The notes under the pieces: model-generated
Told to the model about the DNA's origin: nothing
Database searches by the model: none
What the model saw: only the letters and a program-made list of their open reading frames with translations
Assembly (NCBI RefSeq): GCF_043290135.1
Contig: NC_134702.1
Location: 195,828,491 to 195,892,490 of the forward strand
Direction: 5' to 3'
DNA: 64,000 nucleotides
From: Rhipicephalus microplus
Lineage: Eukaryota > Arthropoda > Arachnida > Ixodida > Ixodidae
Program-made: the position numbers and the translations under genes
Shown here: in pieces, positions 22,180-32,541 of the stretch
How the letters are laid out: each line of letters begins with the position of its first letter
How positions within the stretch are numbered: position 1 is the first letter of the stretch

Positions 22180-22740
22180 CGTCACGTAACGTTTAGACTT
22201 TCTAATGTGCGCATGCAGCATAACGAGTAAACGCGGTGGTCTGCGCATTTTTTCTTGGTGCCGTGTAATTTACTTGCTCTCAAAGGTATACTTGAGCAAC
22301 ACGATGTAACAAGTACTCACGTGACGAAAACAACGTAACTCTTTGTCAAGTAACTAAAAAGATTGTGTACCTGCCCCTACCTGACAACTTGCTGTATGAC
22401 TTACATTATTGGATCGATTGTAAAATTAGCCTAATGCTTTAAACTCCTCTAAAATAATGTAACAACTAGTCACGCTACCAGTACCACACACCATCGCGTA
22501 ACAGCTAGTGAGGTGACAGTACGGCCATAAAACACGTTACCACTGCTCGCGCGACTAAAACGAGGTGCCATCGCAAAATGGATAATCATGTGATGTATCA
22601 TTCTGGAAATAATGTAAGAACTAGTCATGTAATCTGTACCCGCCAGAAACTACGGAAGCTCAAGTCATGCGGCTACCATAACGAAGCATCTATTCGGGCG
22701 ACGTAAATGACTTACACGTGAAACCAATGTCGCGCGATAT
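22180..22740. repeat. Degenerate GTAAC...CACGTGAC repeats, left block
   Basis: Variants of CGTAACAACTAGTCACGTGAC recur at about 22303, 22459, 22498 and 22613, with weaker ones between. Spacing is irregular. The same motif family continues at 23440-23610, on the other side of an integrase relic. Confidence 0.55.
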
Positions 22741-22799
22741 CTTCCCGCCAACAAGAGAACACGAGTAAGAGGAAAGGCAGGGATGTCAATCAGTTTGGC

Positions 22800-23430
22800 A
22801 CAACTGGTACGATACACTTGTGCAGAGGTAGCCTCCACTGCGATTCAAACATTGAAGGTGCTGAGTTTTCGAGTTTTCTGCTTGTGGTTCCTCGTCATGT
22901 ACGGCCCATCATCCTTCAACAACTCCACGACTGGCAGGACATCTGGGAGTTTCGAGCATATACAACCACGTGCTACGCCGGTGCTTCTGGCCTGAAATGT
23001 ACTTGCGACCTATGCCAACAGCGGAAAAGGCCTTCTTTGCCGCCAGCTGGTTATCCCCAACCAAATTATCTATCCTCTGAAGCACTTCATTGCATGGGCT
23101 TTAGTAGGCTTGGCGCTTTTGCAAGGATAACTCTGGGAAATAAATGAACCGCCGTCGCCACAGATAATGCGACCTGTTAGACGATAAGAAAGGCCATGCC
23201 AACTAGTTGCCACTGACATCGAAAATCTTATTCTTCATGACGTCCTCCTGTACCACGGTGTACCCATAGAGCTGATTCCAAAACGTGGCAGCTTTCATCG
23301 GGATCAACGGGATTGGTGTACTACGTTAATCTATGTGAATTTCACATATATTTCCTTTCAATATGGCACCGAGGGATTCAAACCTTTTTTTTATGGTCGC
23401 GACTCTCTACATGTAGCCCCCGGCCATGTG
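22800..23430 (+). pseudogene. Gypsy integrase relic
   Basis: Decayed pieces of a Ty3/gypsy integrase in order. LLVVPRHVRPIILQQLHDW at about 22880 precedes the zinc finger; CDLCQQRKRPSLPPAGYPQP (about 23005-23065) is the second half of the zinc-binding site; ILHDVLLYHGVPIELI at about 23235 matches the core segment before the second catalytic Asp, which is lost; and YGTEGFKPFFYGRDSLHVAPG (about 23360-23425) matches the post-core motif. Frames change between the pieces and the catalytic triad is gone. No LTRs were found around it. Confidence 0.72.
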
Positions 23431-23434
23431 ACTA

Positions 23435-23700
23435 AAATTATGCAACATCACGTAACAACCAGTCACGTGACATTTTTTTTCAGCGAACGCGTAACAGCTA
23501 GTCGCGTGGCATGTTAGCCCCTAAAAGCACGTAACTTTTGTCACGTGAACAACATGCTGTATCAACTAGCATCGGGACCGAAATCTTGTAGAATCACGTA
23601 GCTAATCAGGTAACATGTTCGCGCAAGAACCCCATGTCACGTATGCAGTTTAACCGGCCGTAGCCTGCGAACAGCAGCCAAGCCCATACATAGTTATAGT
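23435..23700. repeat. Degenerate GTAAC...CACGTGAC repeats, right block
   Basis: CGTAACAACCAGTCACGTGAC at about 23451, CGTAACAGCTAGTCGCGTGGC at 23489 and GTAACTTTTGTCACGTGAAC at 23530 belong to the same motif family as the block at 22180-22740. Confidence 0.55.
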
Positions 23701-24078
23701 CACCAGAAACTTGCATCTTGAGCAAACAAGCTCGGCATTATACCAAAACCTAATAAGGTTGAACACTAGCCACGCTGTACCTCAAGCTACTGGTACAGTG
23801 TACTTTTTTGATGAGAATTTGTTTTTCTTTCTTGTGTATTTTTTACCGTTTTTTTATTATTTCCCGTGTTTTCTTTTTTATTGTACTGCGCATTCCATGA
23901 ACCGAACTTTTTCTTCCTCTATTCCGAAAATCTGCTCATCACCCAGCTTCGTGGCAGCACAATATTTTCGTTGCTACTGGCAACAAAAACTTTCATGTAT
24001 TCATATCTAAGCAAAAAGTAAGTACTACAACGTTACATCACAAGCTACTTCGATAAGAATATCCAATCGTCATAATAT
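23701..24078. other. No gene seen, T-rich
   Basis: A T-rich stretch (23800-23900) with one 99-codon ORF made mostly of Phe/Tyr/Leu codons, which I regard as compositional. Confidence 0.4.
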
Positions 24079-24493
24079 TGCTACGTTCCGTTTCCCAAGT
24101 TTTTGTTATCGTCCCAAAACACCACACGATTCTCGGCGCAAACCGCGCCTGCTGTTTTCGAGAAGGTTCCGGACTGTAGTAGATCATTTCGATAAGATCA
24201 CGCCCACTGTGCGAACGGTACAGATTGTTCTGGAACCTACGCCACCGCCAGCGATAACGCTAGAACATTCGACGGCAAGAGTCTACATGCCGACACGCTT
24301 CGCCGCTTGTCAGTTTGTCAGTTGTTGATCGAAGGCCGACGCTCCGTTCGCCGCTATCAGTTCGAGACTGCTATCTGTGCAAGACTGCTGCTGTAATTGG
24401 ACTTTCCGTTTACCGGACACAGGTTCGCCCAAATAAACAGTTAAATCCCAACATGAAGTCTCCTGTCTTCGGCCACGTCACGACCCCGTGACA
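24079..24493 (+). repeat. 5' LTR of element E
   Basis: A 415-bp LTR of TG...CA form with AATAAA near its 3' end. At the place where the 3' copy has TATAAAT, this copy reads TCTACAT, so its TATA box is probably lost. Confidence 0.9.
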
Positions 24494-24495
24494 TC

Positions 24496-24509
24496 TGGTG
24501 GAGGTGCTG
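24496..24509 (+). other. Primer binding site of element E
   Basis: TGGTGGAGGTGCTG, two bases downstream of the 5' LTR, nearly the same as in elements A and B. Confidence 0.65.
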
Positions 24510-24534
24510 TTTCTTCCATGTACCGGACGCCTCC

Positions 24535-24780
24535 GTCAAGTCGTGGAATACCAGCTCGGTGAACGTGTTTGGGTGTGGAAAACGATACGCCGACGTGGAA
24601 TAAGTGAAAAGCTTCTGCGACGGAACTTCGGACCGTACAAGGGGGTTCGACGTCTCGGCCCACTTGATTATGAGGTTGTCCCCGACGGCATCACGAACTC
24701 TCAACGACGCTGATCGCGACCTGAAGTCGTCCATGTCGCGCGCCTCAAGCCGTTTCATGCGCGTTAACAAACTGAAACAG
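24535..24780 (+). pseudogene. Integrase C-terminal fragment of element E
   Basis: Encodes YQLGERVWVWKTIRRRGISE followed by RNFGPYKGVRRLGPLDYEVV, which is the C-terminal strand and GPY/F module of a gypsy integrase, then VVHVARLKPFHA in a shifted frame. The fragment is the only coding remnant of the element. Confidence 0.82.
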
Positions 24781-24892
24781 TTTTTTGTATTATTGTTGTA
24801 TCGTAATTTATTCATTGTACTTTCTTGCATCATTGTTGTACCTTCATTTTTAGTTAAAGCATCGGGACGATGCCTTTTTCAGAGGGGGGCGA

Positions 24893-25278
24893 TGCCACGT
24901 TCCTTTTCCAAAGTTTTGTTATCCCGAAACACTACACGATTCTCAGCGCAAACCGCGCCTGCAGTTTTCGAGAAGGTTCTGGACTGTAGTAGATCATTTC
25001 GATAAGATCACGCCCACTGCGCGAACGGTACAGATTGTTCTGGAACCTACGCCACCACCAGCAATAACGCTAGAACATTCGACGGCAAGAGTATAAATGA
25101 CGACGCGCTTCGCCGCTTGTGTGTTGTTGATCAAAGTCCGACGCTCTGTTCGCCGCTATCAGTCCAAGACTGCTACTGTAATCAGACTTTCCGTTTACCG
25201 GGCACAGGTTTGCCCAAATAAACAGTGAAATTCCAACACAAAATCTCCACTCTTCGGGCACGTCACGACCCCGTGACA
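24893..25278 (+). repeat. 3' LTR of element E
   Basis: A 386-bp LTR. TATAAAT at 25092-25098 is a plausible TATA box, and CCCAAATAAACAGTG near the end gives the polyadenylation signal. Confidence 0.9.
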
Positions 25279-26400
25279 ATATAAACAGCTGATATCCGAC
25301 AAGCCCACGATGGAGAATGCATCAAAGATTCGGAAACAATGCGCACATCTACGCTTGTGAGCCGCGCAACGTCGAAGGACAAGTTCATGTACACAAACCG
25401 GATAAATCGTGTACTGTTGCGTGATTGCCACCAGCAAAACTTTTGCTTCATATAAACAATGTCTTAAAATTTACGTCCCAATACCATGATACGATTATGA
25501 GAGACGAAGCATTATGGGGCTCTGACAACTTTTACTCTCTGGTGCTCATTACCGTGCACCTAATCACCCAGTTTGTCGAATCGTACTAGTTTTCCTTCAC
25601 CGAAACGTGACCATCGTATCCAGAATAGAACCCTTGACCTTCAGATGAGCAGGCGAGCATTCCCCTGAATCTGAATCTTAACAAGGTACGATTTAAAGAG
25701 AATTACAACCGTGCTAGATTTTACTGCACATTTCCTTGTTTCTTGTTCAGTGTTTCAAGCTTATGGGCAAGTCTATTCTTGCATTTTGTGCTTCCTTTCA
25801 CGCAGGATGGAATTCTTCACACCTGATCTCACGTGATTTTTGTAGTGTTATTGGATGATTTCAGGTTCAGTTTCCATTTAAGCCTACACAAGCGCACTTA
25901 CTCGAGTTCCTCCTTCTTGAAGTGCTTGCGTTCTACTATGCTATAAACACCGGACACACCTCAGCAGGAAATGATGGCACATGAGAGGAGTGGACGAATG
26001 CCTTCAAAACGCAAGTCATACGCCGTTTAAAGTCGTAAAAAGTGCTGCGCCAAAAATGCGTTCCGGAAATGCCTAGCGCGCGTGCTTATTTCAGAGCACC
26101 GCCTTCCTCTCTGTCTTGGAAAACTCATGCACTCGGGATGTAAATTTTTTGTAGTTGTTTTCCGGAAGCAAACACGGCAAGACCACTTCAGATCCCGTTT
26201 CGCCCGTTTAGTGGTGGATCGCATTTTCAAATTGATTCTCATCACACTTCAGCACTTCCGTAACAGAAGCCTGGTCTGAAATCACCTCTGACGTTAGTGA
26301 CCTATTCGATCATTTTCTACTTCACATTTATTTCACAATAAAAAGTTTCGACTTTCTATATATACAGACAGAGGTCGCTTATAGGCCTTATTCTTAGCTG
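25279..26400. other. No gene seen
   Basis: Short ORFs only, overlapping on both strands (for example 26027-26245 minus with 26082-26279 plus), none recognisable. Confidence 0.4.
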
Positions 26401-27331
26401 CTCCTTAATTTCTGCGGATTGAAGGTTACAGCGACAGCGCGGAGCCTGTAATAATTGGCTCCAACTAGGATTCAGAACGCACAAAGAAAATACTGTGCAA
26501 TGACAGTACCAGTTAACGGAACCTCCCAGAGCCTGTGTTGGTAGACTCGACGTTTGATATGGCCACACGCATGGTATTTCAAGATTCCCATTGCATCTTA
26601 GAATTGCCGTGATGCACCTCAACCTACGGAGTAATTATGATCGCAAGAGAGCATCCAATTCAAACATACATTACCACTGACAATTTGAGAGCCCACATAG
26701 GACACCTCTGCAGAGTTCCTGGCCACCATGTTGCAGCGATGCCACTTAAAAGACCACAAGCGATGTTTTTAAAGATTATTTCTGCCCATAGAGATTGCCT
26801 TCCTTTCGGCTTCACTCCAGAAACAAGACCAGCGTCACCTCCGTGGTGCCTACAACAACCACAGGCGTGCCTCACTATTCCGGGAATAACGAACAAGAGA
26901 CGTCATTCAACAGTGGTCCTACGACAGGTGACATTGTCACTACTCAACGAAAAATACGGCCAGAGGACCCACATTTACACCGATGGATCGGTCTCGGCTG
27001 ACAGCTTCACAGCTGCTGTTGTTATCCCGGCGTACCAGGTCACTATAAAGCTCAAACTGTCGCATAGGACAACATCCACAGTAGCGGAGCTAGCCGCCTT
27101 ACGTGCTGCTATACATTATATCGCGGAAGCCCAACTCAAAAATGGGCTGCGTTCTGCGACTCCGAGGCATCTCTTCAGAGCTTGCAATCAGCTTTACGGC
27201 AAAGGGAGCATCAACAACTAGTGAATGAAATAACAGAAGAGATTCACTAAGTTTTATCGAAAGGACATGACGCGGTGTTCCAGTGGTTACCGGGACATTG
27301 TGGTATTGTCGGTAATGACCTTGCAGATAAT
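26401..27331 (+). pseudogene. LINE ORF2, RT end and RNase H (5' half of split LINE)
   Basis: The open frame 26637-27221 ends in a LINE-type RNase H: HIYTDGSVSADSFTAAVVIP carries the first catalytic Asp, and STVAELAALRAAIHYIA carries the Glu. Frame-shifted pieces follow (LQSALRQREHQQLVNEI, then HDAVFQWLPGHCGIVGNDLAD with the conserved GHxGxxGNDLAD box). The line is cut at 27331 by element C and resumes at 36944. An RNase H domain in this place is typical of the I/R1/Jockey-related LINEs. The part before 26880 is only weakly RT-like. Confidence 0.78.
27327..27331. other. Target duplication ATAAT, left copy
   Basis: ATAAT flanks element C here and at 36939-36943. It is a clean 5-bp duplication. 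Confidence 0.92.
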
Positions 27332-27556
27332 TGTATTGTTTAGCTCAGAGACAAGACGACGATGAACACGTGGCTGGGCCTCGCCATAACGAAAGACCCC
27401 TGGCCGTTTATTTGCTGGGCTTAAGTAGCCGCGCTCACAGCGGGGAAGGGGGAAAGAAGAAAAGGAAGGAACGTAAAGCGCACGAAACGGTGGAGAGGAG
27501 GAGAAGACGATATCGCCTAGGGCGAATGCTGATAGCAGATAGTCCGGTCTGTTACA
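27332..27556 (-). repeat. 3' LTR of element C
   Basis: A 225-bp LTR, identical to 36714-36938 on inspection, of TG...CA form, with AATAAA on the minus strand. Confidence 0.95.
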
Positions 27557-27564
27557 TCTTCTCT

Positions 27565-30500
27565 TCACACATTTTCAAAACACTGATTTCTTTTGCACTC
27601 ATTTACTTGATGGAAGGATGGCCCGTAGTGAAGGCGCTTCGGTTCGCTGCGCTGGCGTCCTGACCTGCGCAGGCCAGCCAGTGGGCTTCCTGGAGTGTCT
27701 GGAGAAGTGGTGGCGCTATAATCTTCTTCTGGCTGAGCTGGTTGCACCTGGTGACACCCCAGTGGGTTGTCCGGCGTGATGTTGCCGCGGTGTCCATCAC
27801 TGAACTTCGTCGGGGGCCTCGTGTCGGGGTTCGGATTACCCTCGGGGCTGACCTTGTCGTTGAAGTTTTCGTCCGTTCGCAGCAAGTGTTGTCGGTTCCG
27901 TCTCAGGAGCCCATGGTCTTCCGTTCTTACCACGTATGATCGTGGTGCAGTCTCTCGTACCACTTTCGCTCGGCGTGACCAGCTTCCATGTTTGATCCGG
28001 ACCACATTTCTGGCTTCCAAGGGTGGTAGTGGCCTGCCTCGGGAAGACTGTCGCTGTTTCCATACGGGTATGCCTCCGTCGACGTTGTATTCTGGAAGAG
28101 TGGCGTGCAGGCGACGACCTTGCAGTAGTTCTCCGGGTGAGTGACCGCTGTCAAGGGGAGAAGATCGATAAGCCAACAGACCAAGCCATACATCAACCCG
28201 AGACTCGTGGGTTTTCTTTAGAATACGCTTCACGATCTGTACCCCCTTTTCAGCTAAGCCATTTGATCGTGGGAACTCTGGACTTGAGGTGATATGCTCG
28301 AAGTCATATCGGCGCACGAAGGACGCGAACTCTCGCGATGCAAATTGAGGCCCGTTGTCGGTGCAAACTTGGTTGGGAATGCCGTATCGCGAGAAGATAG
28401 CAGATATCTTGTCGATTACTTCCGCCGCCGTGGTACCTCTGAGTTTCTCGACGTCGGGAAAGTTAGAATGGGCATCAAACACAACTACGTAGTGTTCTCC
28501 AGCGAATGTAAATAGGTCTATGCCTACGCGATGCCACGGTCGGTCGGGCGTTGGCTGAAGCAGGAGGGGTTCACTCGGTTGACTGTATGCGTACTTTCGA
28601 CATACGCTGCACGTTCGCGCTCGTCGCTCAATGTCACTGCTCATTCCCGGCCAGAAAACCAGTCTACGGGCTCTAGCTTTGCACTTGTTCATACCTAAGT
28701 GGCCTTCGTGAATTCGCTCAAGAATTTCCGCACGCATTGATTTAGGCACCACAACTTTGCAACCCTTTAGCACCACTCCATTGACCACGGATAGCTCTTC
28801 CGCATACGGTTTCAGTACACCGTCTATTGCAATGCCATCTTCCATTTGTTTCATGGTGCGGCTGAGAAGCGGATCTTCGAGGGTTTCCTTCTGCAGCCGC
28901 AACATAGTCGCTTTGCTTATGATGCTGGTGACTACTTGCGTTGTGTGGACGTCCACGTCCTCGACTTGGTCGCCTCCACCAGTTGGTAGTGCAGCCCGAG
29001 ACAGCAGGTCTGCGAGTAACAGGTCCCTACCAGGTACAAACTGCAACAAAAAATCATATTTCATAAGACGGATGAAAAACCGCTGTATCCTGGGTGGCAT
29101 ATCTGCAATGTTCTTTTCGGCAATCGCAAGTAATGGCCTGTGATCAGTTTCTATCGTAATGCTTCGTCCATACACGAACTGATGAAATTTTTCACAAGCG
29201 AAAACAATTGCCAGTGTTTCCTTTTCTATCTGGGCGTATCGCTCTTCACTCGGCGTCAGCGCTCTTGAGGCGTAGGTCACTGGGCGCCAGTCATCCCCGT
29301 GTCTTTGCAATAAGGCAGCGCCAATACCTGTTCCTGAGGCGTCCGCAGTTATCTTAGTCTTTCTTTTTTCATCAAAAAGAGCCAGCAATGGAGGATTAGC
29401 AAGCGCTGCGCAGATCTGGTCCCATTCGCGCTCATGGGCTGTTGTCCACTCAAACACCGATGCTTCTTTCACCAGGCTACGCAGCAACGCCGTTTTATCA
29501 CTCAAAGCTGGCAGGTATTTCCGAAAGTAGTTCACAACCCCGAGTAGTCTGCGCACACCCTGTTTATCTTTTGGGGCTGGCATGGCACGGACGCTTTCGA
29601 TTAGATCGGGGTCCGGACGAATTCCGTCTCTTCCGATAACGTCGCCAAGGAATGCAACCTGCGTGGTGCCGAACACGCATTTAGCTGGATTAAATGTCAG
29701 CCCTTCCTCTTGCGCCCGCCTTAGTACTGCGATGACGCGTTCGTCGTGTTCTTCCTTTGAGTCGCCCCATATTAAAACGTCGTCTACGTAGACGCGCCTT
29801 CCCGGCAGCTCTTCGAACATCTCTGTTAGAGTCTTTTGAAACACCTCGCTGGCTGAGCAAATTCCGAAAGGCAGACGCAAAAAACGGTACCGCCCAAATG
29901 GTGTCGCAAAAGTGCATATTCGTGAAGTGGCCTCATCTAAAGGAATCTGATGAAAGCCGGCATTAGCGTCGAGCCGGGAGAAATATTGTGCTCCTGCCAG
30001 CTCGCTCTCTATGTCCTCTCTTGAAGGGATAGGATAGTGCTCCCGCTTAATGCTCCTGTTCACTGCTCTAGGGTCCATGCAAATGCGAAGGGTACCATCC
30101 TTCTTGTGCACAACTACCAGGGGGCTCACCCATTCAGTTGGTTCATCCACCTTGACGATGATTGAGGCCTTTCCCATTCGTTGCAGTTCTTGTCGCAGGC
30201 GTCCTTTCAATGCTATGGGTACTCTGCGGGCAGGCTGCACGACTGGAACGGCATCCTCTCGTAGCACCATTTTGTAGGGTCGCCTGACGCAGCCGGTGCC
30301 ACTGAAGAGGTCAGGAAATGCAAGCTGGAATTTCGTTTGCCCATCGCCTACCTTCACGGCGTCCATCGTCACCGGTACCAGACCAAACTGCTGGCATGTC
30401 TTTAAGCCAAGGATGGCTTGGCGCCCCTTTTTCACGATAAAGAACGAGACTGAATGCTGTGCTTCGTTTATCTCGAGATCTTCGGTCGCCACGCCAACGT

Positions 30501-31254
30501 GTTTGATTGTACTGCCGTTGTAGGCGGAGAGGACAGCGGCGCTCTTTCGCGGAGTGCTTGCGTGGGCGATTCGGTTGAACAGGGTTAGGGGCAGCAAATT
30601 TGCCTGAGACCCGGTATCTACCTTGAATTGTATCTCCTGACCGGCTATTTTTCCGCGAACCATCCAATCCGCTCCTATATCTCCGGTGACGCCGCAAATG
30701 CTGATGCCCAAGATGTCAAAATTTTCATCGCTTTCTTCGGCTTTGTGAACCTCGCTTATCCTGCGCGCATTGTTGCAGCATGCGGCGAAGTGATTTCGTT
30801 TTTTGCATGCACAACAAGTTTTTCCATACGCCGGGTACCGCTCGGGGGCATGTACCTTGTTACAATTTCGACACCGAGTTCCATTCGCAAACTTCGTGCG
30901 GTGTGTGCGGCGTGTAACGTCAACGTGCAGGCTTTCATTTGACCATGCTGCGCTCTGAATGGCAGCAATCTCAGCAGCTTTGCAAATTTCTTCTGCTTTC
31001 TGCAAGTTTAAGTCTTTGTCGCTCAGCAACTTTTCTCGAAGTTTCACATTATTTGTCCCAAACACCACTTGATCCCTGATCATGGACTCTTCAAGCGTAC
31101 CGAAGTTGCACAGCTTTGCTTGCTTTTTTAAGTCCCGTAGGAACCGCTCAAAGGGCTCGGCCTCTTCCTGCTTTCGCAATCGAAAAATGTGCCTTTCGTA
31201 GACTTCATTACCCTGGTCGACACAATATTCTTCAAATTTCCGCACTAACGTGTC
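27565..31254 (-). CDS. pol: Gag C-terminus and complete Pol of element C
   Basis: A single open frame of about 1,230 codons with no stop. Residue numbers follow the open frame that starts at 31437, whose first 61 residues belong to element D's LTR and are not part of this protein. Order: capsid remainder, Cys-rich knuckles (189-221, including CCACKKRNHFAACC), protease with Asp274-Thr-Gly, RT with LDANAGFHQIP and the catalytic YVDD at 550-553, RNase H with TADASGTGIGAALL (Asp699) and TDHRPLLAI, and integrase. The integrase has a zinc finger (HEGHLG ... CSVC, 911-946) and a D-D-E core at Asp973, Asp1027 and Glu1063, then a basic C-terminal module. All catalytic residues I looked for are present. 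Gag's first 75 codons lie at 36458-36682, beyond D. Removing D and one target copy would make the frame continuous, so the lesion is the insertion alone. Confidence 0.93.
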   Translation of the reverse strand, partial: DTLVRKFEEYCVDQGNEVYERHIFRLRKQEEAEPFERFLRDLKKQAKLCNFGTLEESMIRDQVVFGTNNVKLREKLLSDKDLNLQKAEEICKAAEIAAIQSAAWSNESLHVDVTRRTHRTKFANGTRCRNCNKVHAPERYPAYGKTCCACKKRNHFAACCNNARRISEVHKAEESDENFDILGISICGVTGDIGADWMVRGKIAGQEIQFKVDTGSQANLLPLTLFNRIAHASTPRKSAAVLSAYNGSTIKHVGVATEDLEINEAQHSVSFFIVKKGRQAILGLKTCQQFGLVPVTMDAVKVGDGQTKFQLAFPDLFSGTGCVRRPYKMVLREDAVPVVQPARRVPIALKGRLRQELQRMGKASIIVKVDEPTEWVSPLVVVHKKDGTLRICMDPRAVNRSIKREHYPIPSREDIESELAGAQYFSRLDANAGFHQIPLDEATSRICTFATPFGRYRFLRLPFGICSASEVFQKTLTEMFEELPGRRVYVDDVLIWGDSKEEHDERVIAVLRRAQEEGLTFNPAKCVFGTTQVAFLGDVIGRDGIRPDPDLIESVRAMPAPKDKQGVRRLLGVVNYFRKYLPALSDKTALLRSLVKEASVFEWTTAHEREWDQICAALANPPLLALFDEKRKTKITADASGTGIGAALLQRHGDDWRPVTYASRALTPSEERYAQIEKETLAIVFACEKFHQFVYGRSITIETDHRPLLAIAEKNIADMPPRIQRFFIRLMKYDFLLQFVPGRDLLLADLLSRAALPTGGGDQVEDVDVHTTQVVTSIISKATMLRLQKETLEDPLLSRTMKQMEDGIAIDGVLKPYAEELSVVNGVVLKGCKVVVPKSMRAEILERIHEGHLGMNKCKARARRLVFWPGMSSDIERRARTCSVCRKYAYSQPSEPLLLQPTPDRPWHRVGIDLFTFAGEHYVVVFDAHSNFPDVEKLRGTTAAEVIDKISAIFSRYGIPNQVCTDNGPQFASREFASFVRRYDFEHITSSPEFPRSNGLAEKGVQIVKRILKKTHESRVDVWLGLLAYRSSPLDSGHSPGELLQGRRLHATLPEYNVDGGIPVWKQRQSSRGRPLPPLEARNVVRIKHGSWSRRAKVVRETAPRSYVVRTEDHGLLRRNRQHLLRTDENFNDKVSPEGNPNPDTRPPTKFSDGHRGNITPDNPLGCHQVQPAQPEEDYSATTSPDTPGSPLAGLRRSGRQRSEPKRLHYGPSFHQVNECKRNQCFENV
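31250..31254. other. Target duplication GTGTC, left copy
   Basis: GTGTC flanks element D here and at 36453-36457. Confidence 0.92.
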
Positions 31255-32541
31255 TGTCACACCTGTCCCGTTTATTAGGGAGGCAATCGCCGGGCTAATT
31301 CCAAGAGCCGAGGTATCGGCCCACCGAACCGCACCACGAAAGCGTGGACAATTTTGAAGTGGTCCTTTTTGGTGCGCCAGCGGACGCCGGTCGTGGCCCA
31401 AAGAACAAGTCAGAGCCGAGAGTTGATAAACAAACAATTATATTCTCAATAATGGCAGATCGAAAACAATACATAAGAATGCACACTCCACAATAGTTGC
31501 ATACAATATGACCCCAATCAAACCAATCAATCAACGTACTACACAACACAATCAGCCACACTTATTACAACGGACACGGACAACAATACGCACTACAATG
31601 CAGTCGCATGCATTGAACAACCAAGACACTTAAAGACTAAAGAGATAGCAAACCTATCCAGTCCAAAGTTCTTGGAACCAAAGTCGAGATGATACTCTTC
31701 CGAGAATCACTCACTCAAAGTCCAGCGTGGTTGTCGTTCCGCAGCCCTCTGAAGTTTCTCTTCCAGGAAACCTCGCCGGAGTTTCTCTTCCAGGAAAACT
31801 CCCGTCTTCAATAGGCCACTCTTCAAACTTCCACTTCTTCGCCGGAAATCCGTCGGCTTCACATACGCAGCTGTTGCCACGCGTCCTCGCTCAATAGCGG
31901 TAAACCCACGCTCTTGCCTGTAGCTCGAGCCGTCCCTACGGACCAAAACTTCGCCGACTACACGGCGGAATCTCGACGCGCTCTGGCGTTAACTTCCGTC
32001 ACCTCCTGTTCTGTCACTACGGGCAGAACCTTCGCCGACTCCACGGCGGAATTCCTACGCGCTCTGGCGTTAACTTCCGTCACCTCCTGTTCTGTCACTA
32101 CGGGCAGAACCTTCGCCGACTACACGGCGGAATTCCTACGCGCTCTGGCGTTAACTTCCGTCACCTCCTGCTTTCTCGTCTCGGCTGCTCGATTAAATAC
32201 GTTCCGCGCCACCTTCCAGAACGTTCTCTTCATTTCGTCGGCGCGACGCGCAGCGAAGGCTGGGGAGAGGCACGAGACGGTTCGACTGCCCTCTCCGGAG
32301 AATGAGTCACTCGGTCTGACCCCGCCTCCTTCGTTCTAGAAAGATCGCGGCCTTACTGGGCCGCCGATGTGGGGTGAGGAGGTTCGTCTGCGAAGCCGTG
32401 CTTCTGCGGGGAGAGCGCGCGCCCGGGAGCCTTGGATGTTTGCTTTCTTTTTTTTTTCTTTTTACCTCGCGGCGTTTCTACCGCCCGTTGTCGCAAGGAT
32501 TTGGCGGCGCGCTCTTTTTTTTTAGCGCTCGTTCTGTGACA
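31255..32541 (-). repeat. 3' LTR of element D
   Basis: A 1,287-bp LTR, TGTCACACCTG... to ...TTCTGTGACA. On the minus strand, AATAAA lies about 15 bp from its 3' end. It contains an internal 81-bp tandem repeat. The plus-strand ORF 31914-32339 is that repeat read in frame and is not a gene. Confidence 0.95.
31942..32186. repeat. 81-bp tandem repeat inside 3' LTR of D
   Basis: About three units of 81 bp, each containing CGCTCTGGCGTTAACTTCCG and CACGGCGGAAT. Neighbouring units are nearly identical. The position, within U3 upstream of the expected transcription start, suggests repeated control elements, which is inference only. Confidence 0.88.

Larger units (their letters stand above)
24079..25278 (+). 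mobile_element. Ty3/gypsy element E, internally deleted
   Basis: Two long LTRs (24079-24493 and 24893-25278) surround only about 400 bp. ATAT at 24075-24078 and 25279-25282 is the target duplication. A primer site, TGGTGGAGGTGCTG, begins two bases after the 5' LTR, and AGAGGGGGGCGA directly before the 3' LTR is the polypurine tract. The interior jumps from just after the primer site to the integrase C-terminus, so gag, PR, RT and most of IN are gone. I estimate about 9% substitution between the LTRs, plus two small deletions in the 3' copy. Confidence 0.9.

Noticed and set aside
31914..32339. 141-codon plus-strand ORF, repeated at 35823-36248
   Set aside because: It lies inside the LTRs of element D and is open only because the 81-bp tandem repeat is a multiple of three. 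It is antisense to the element.
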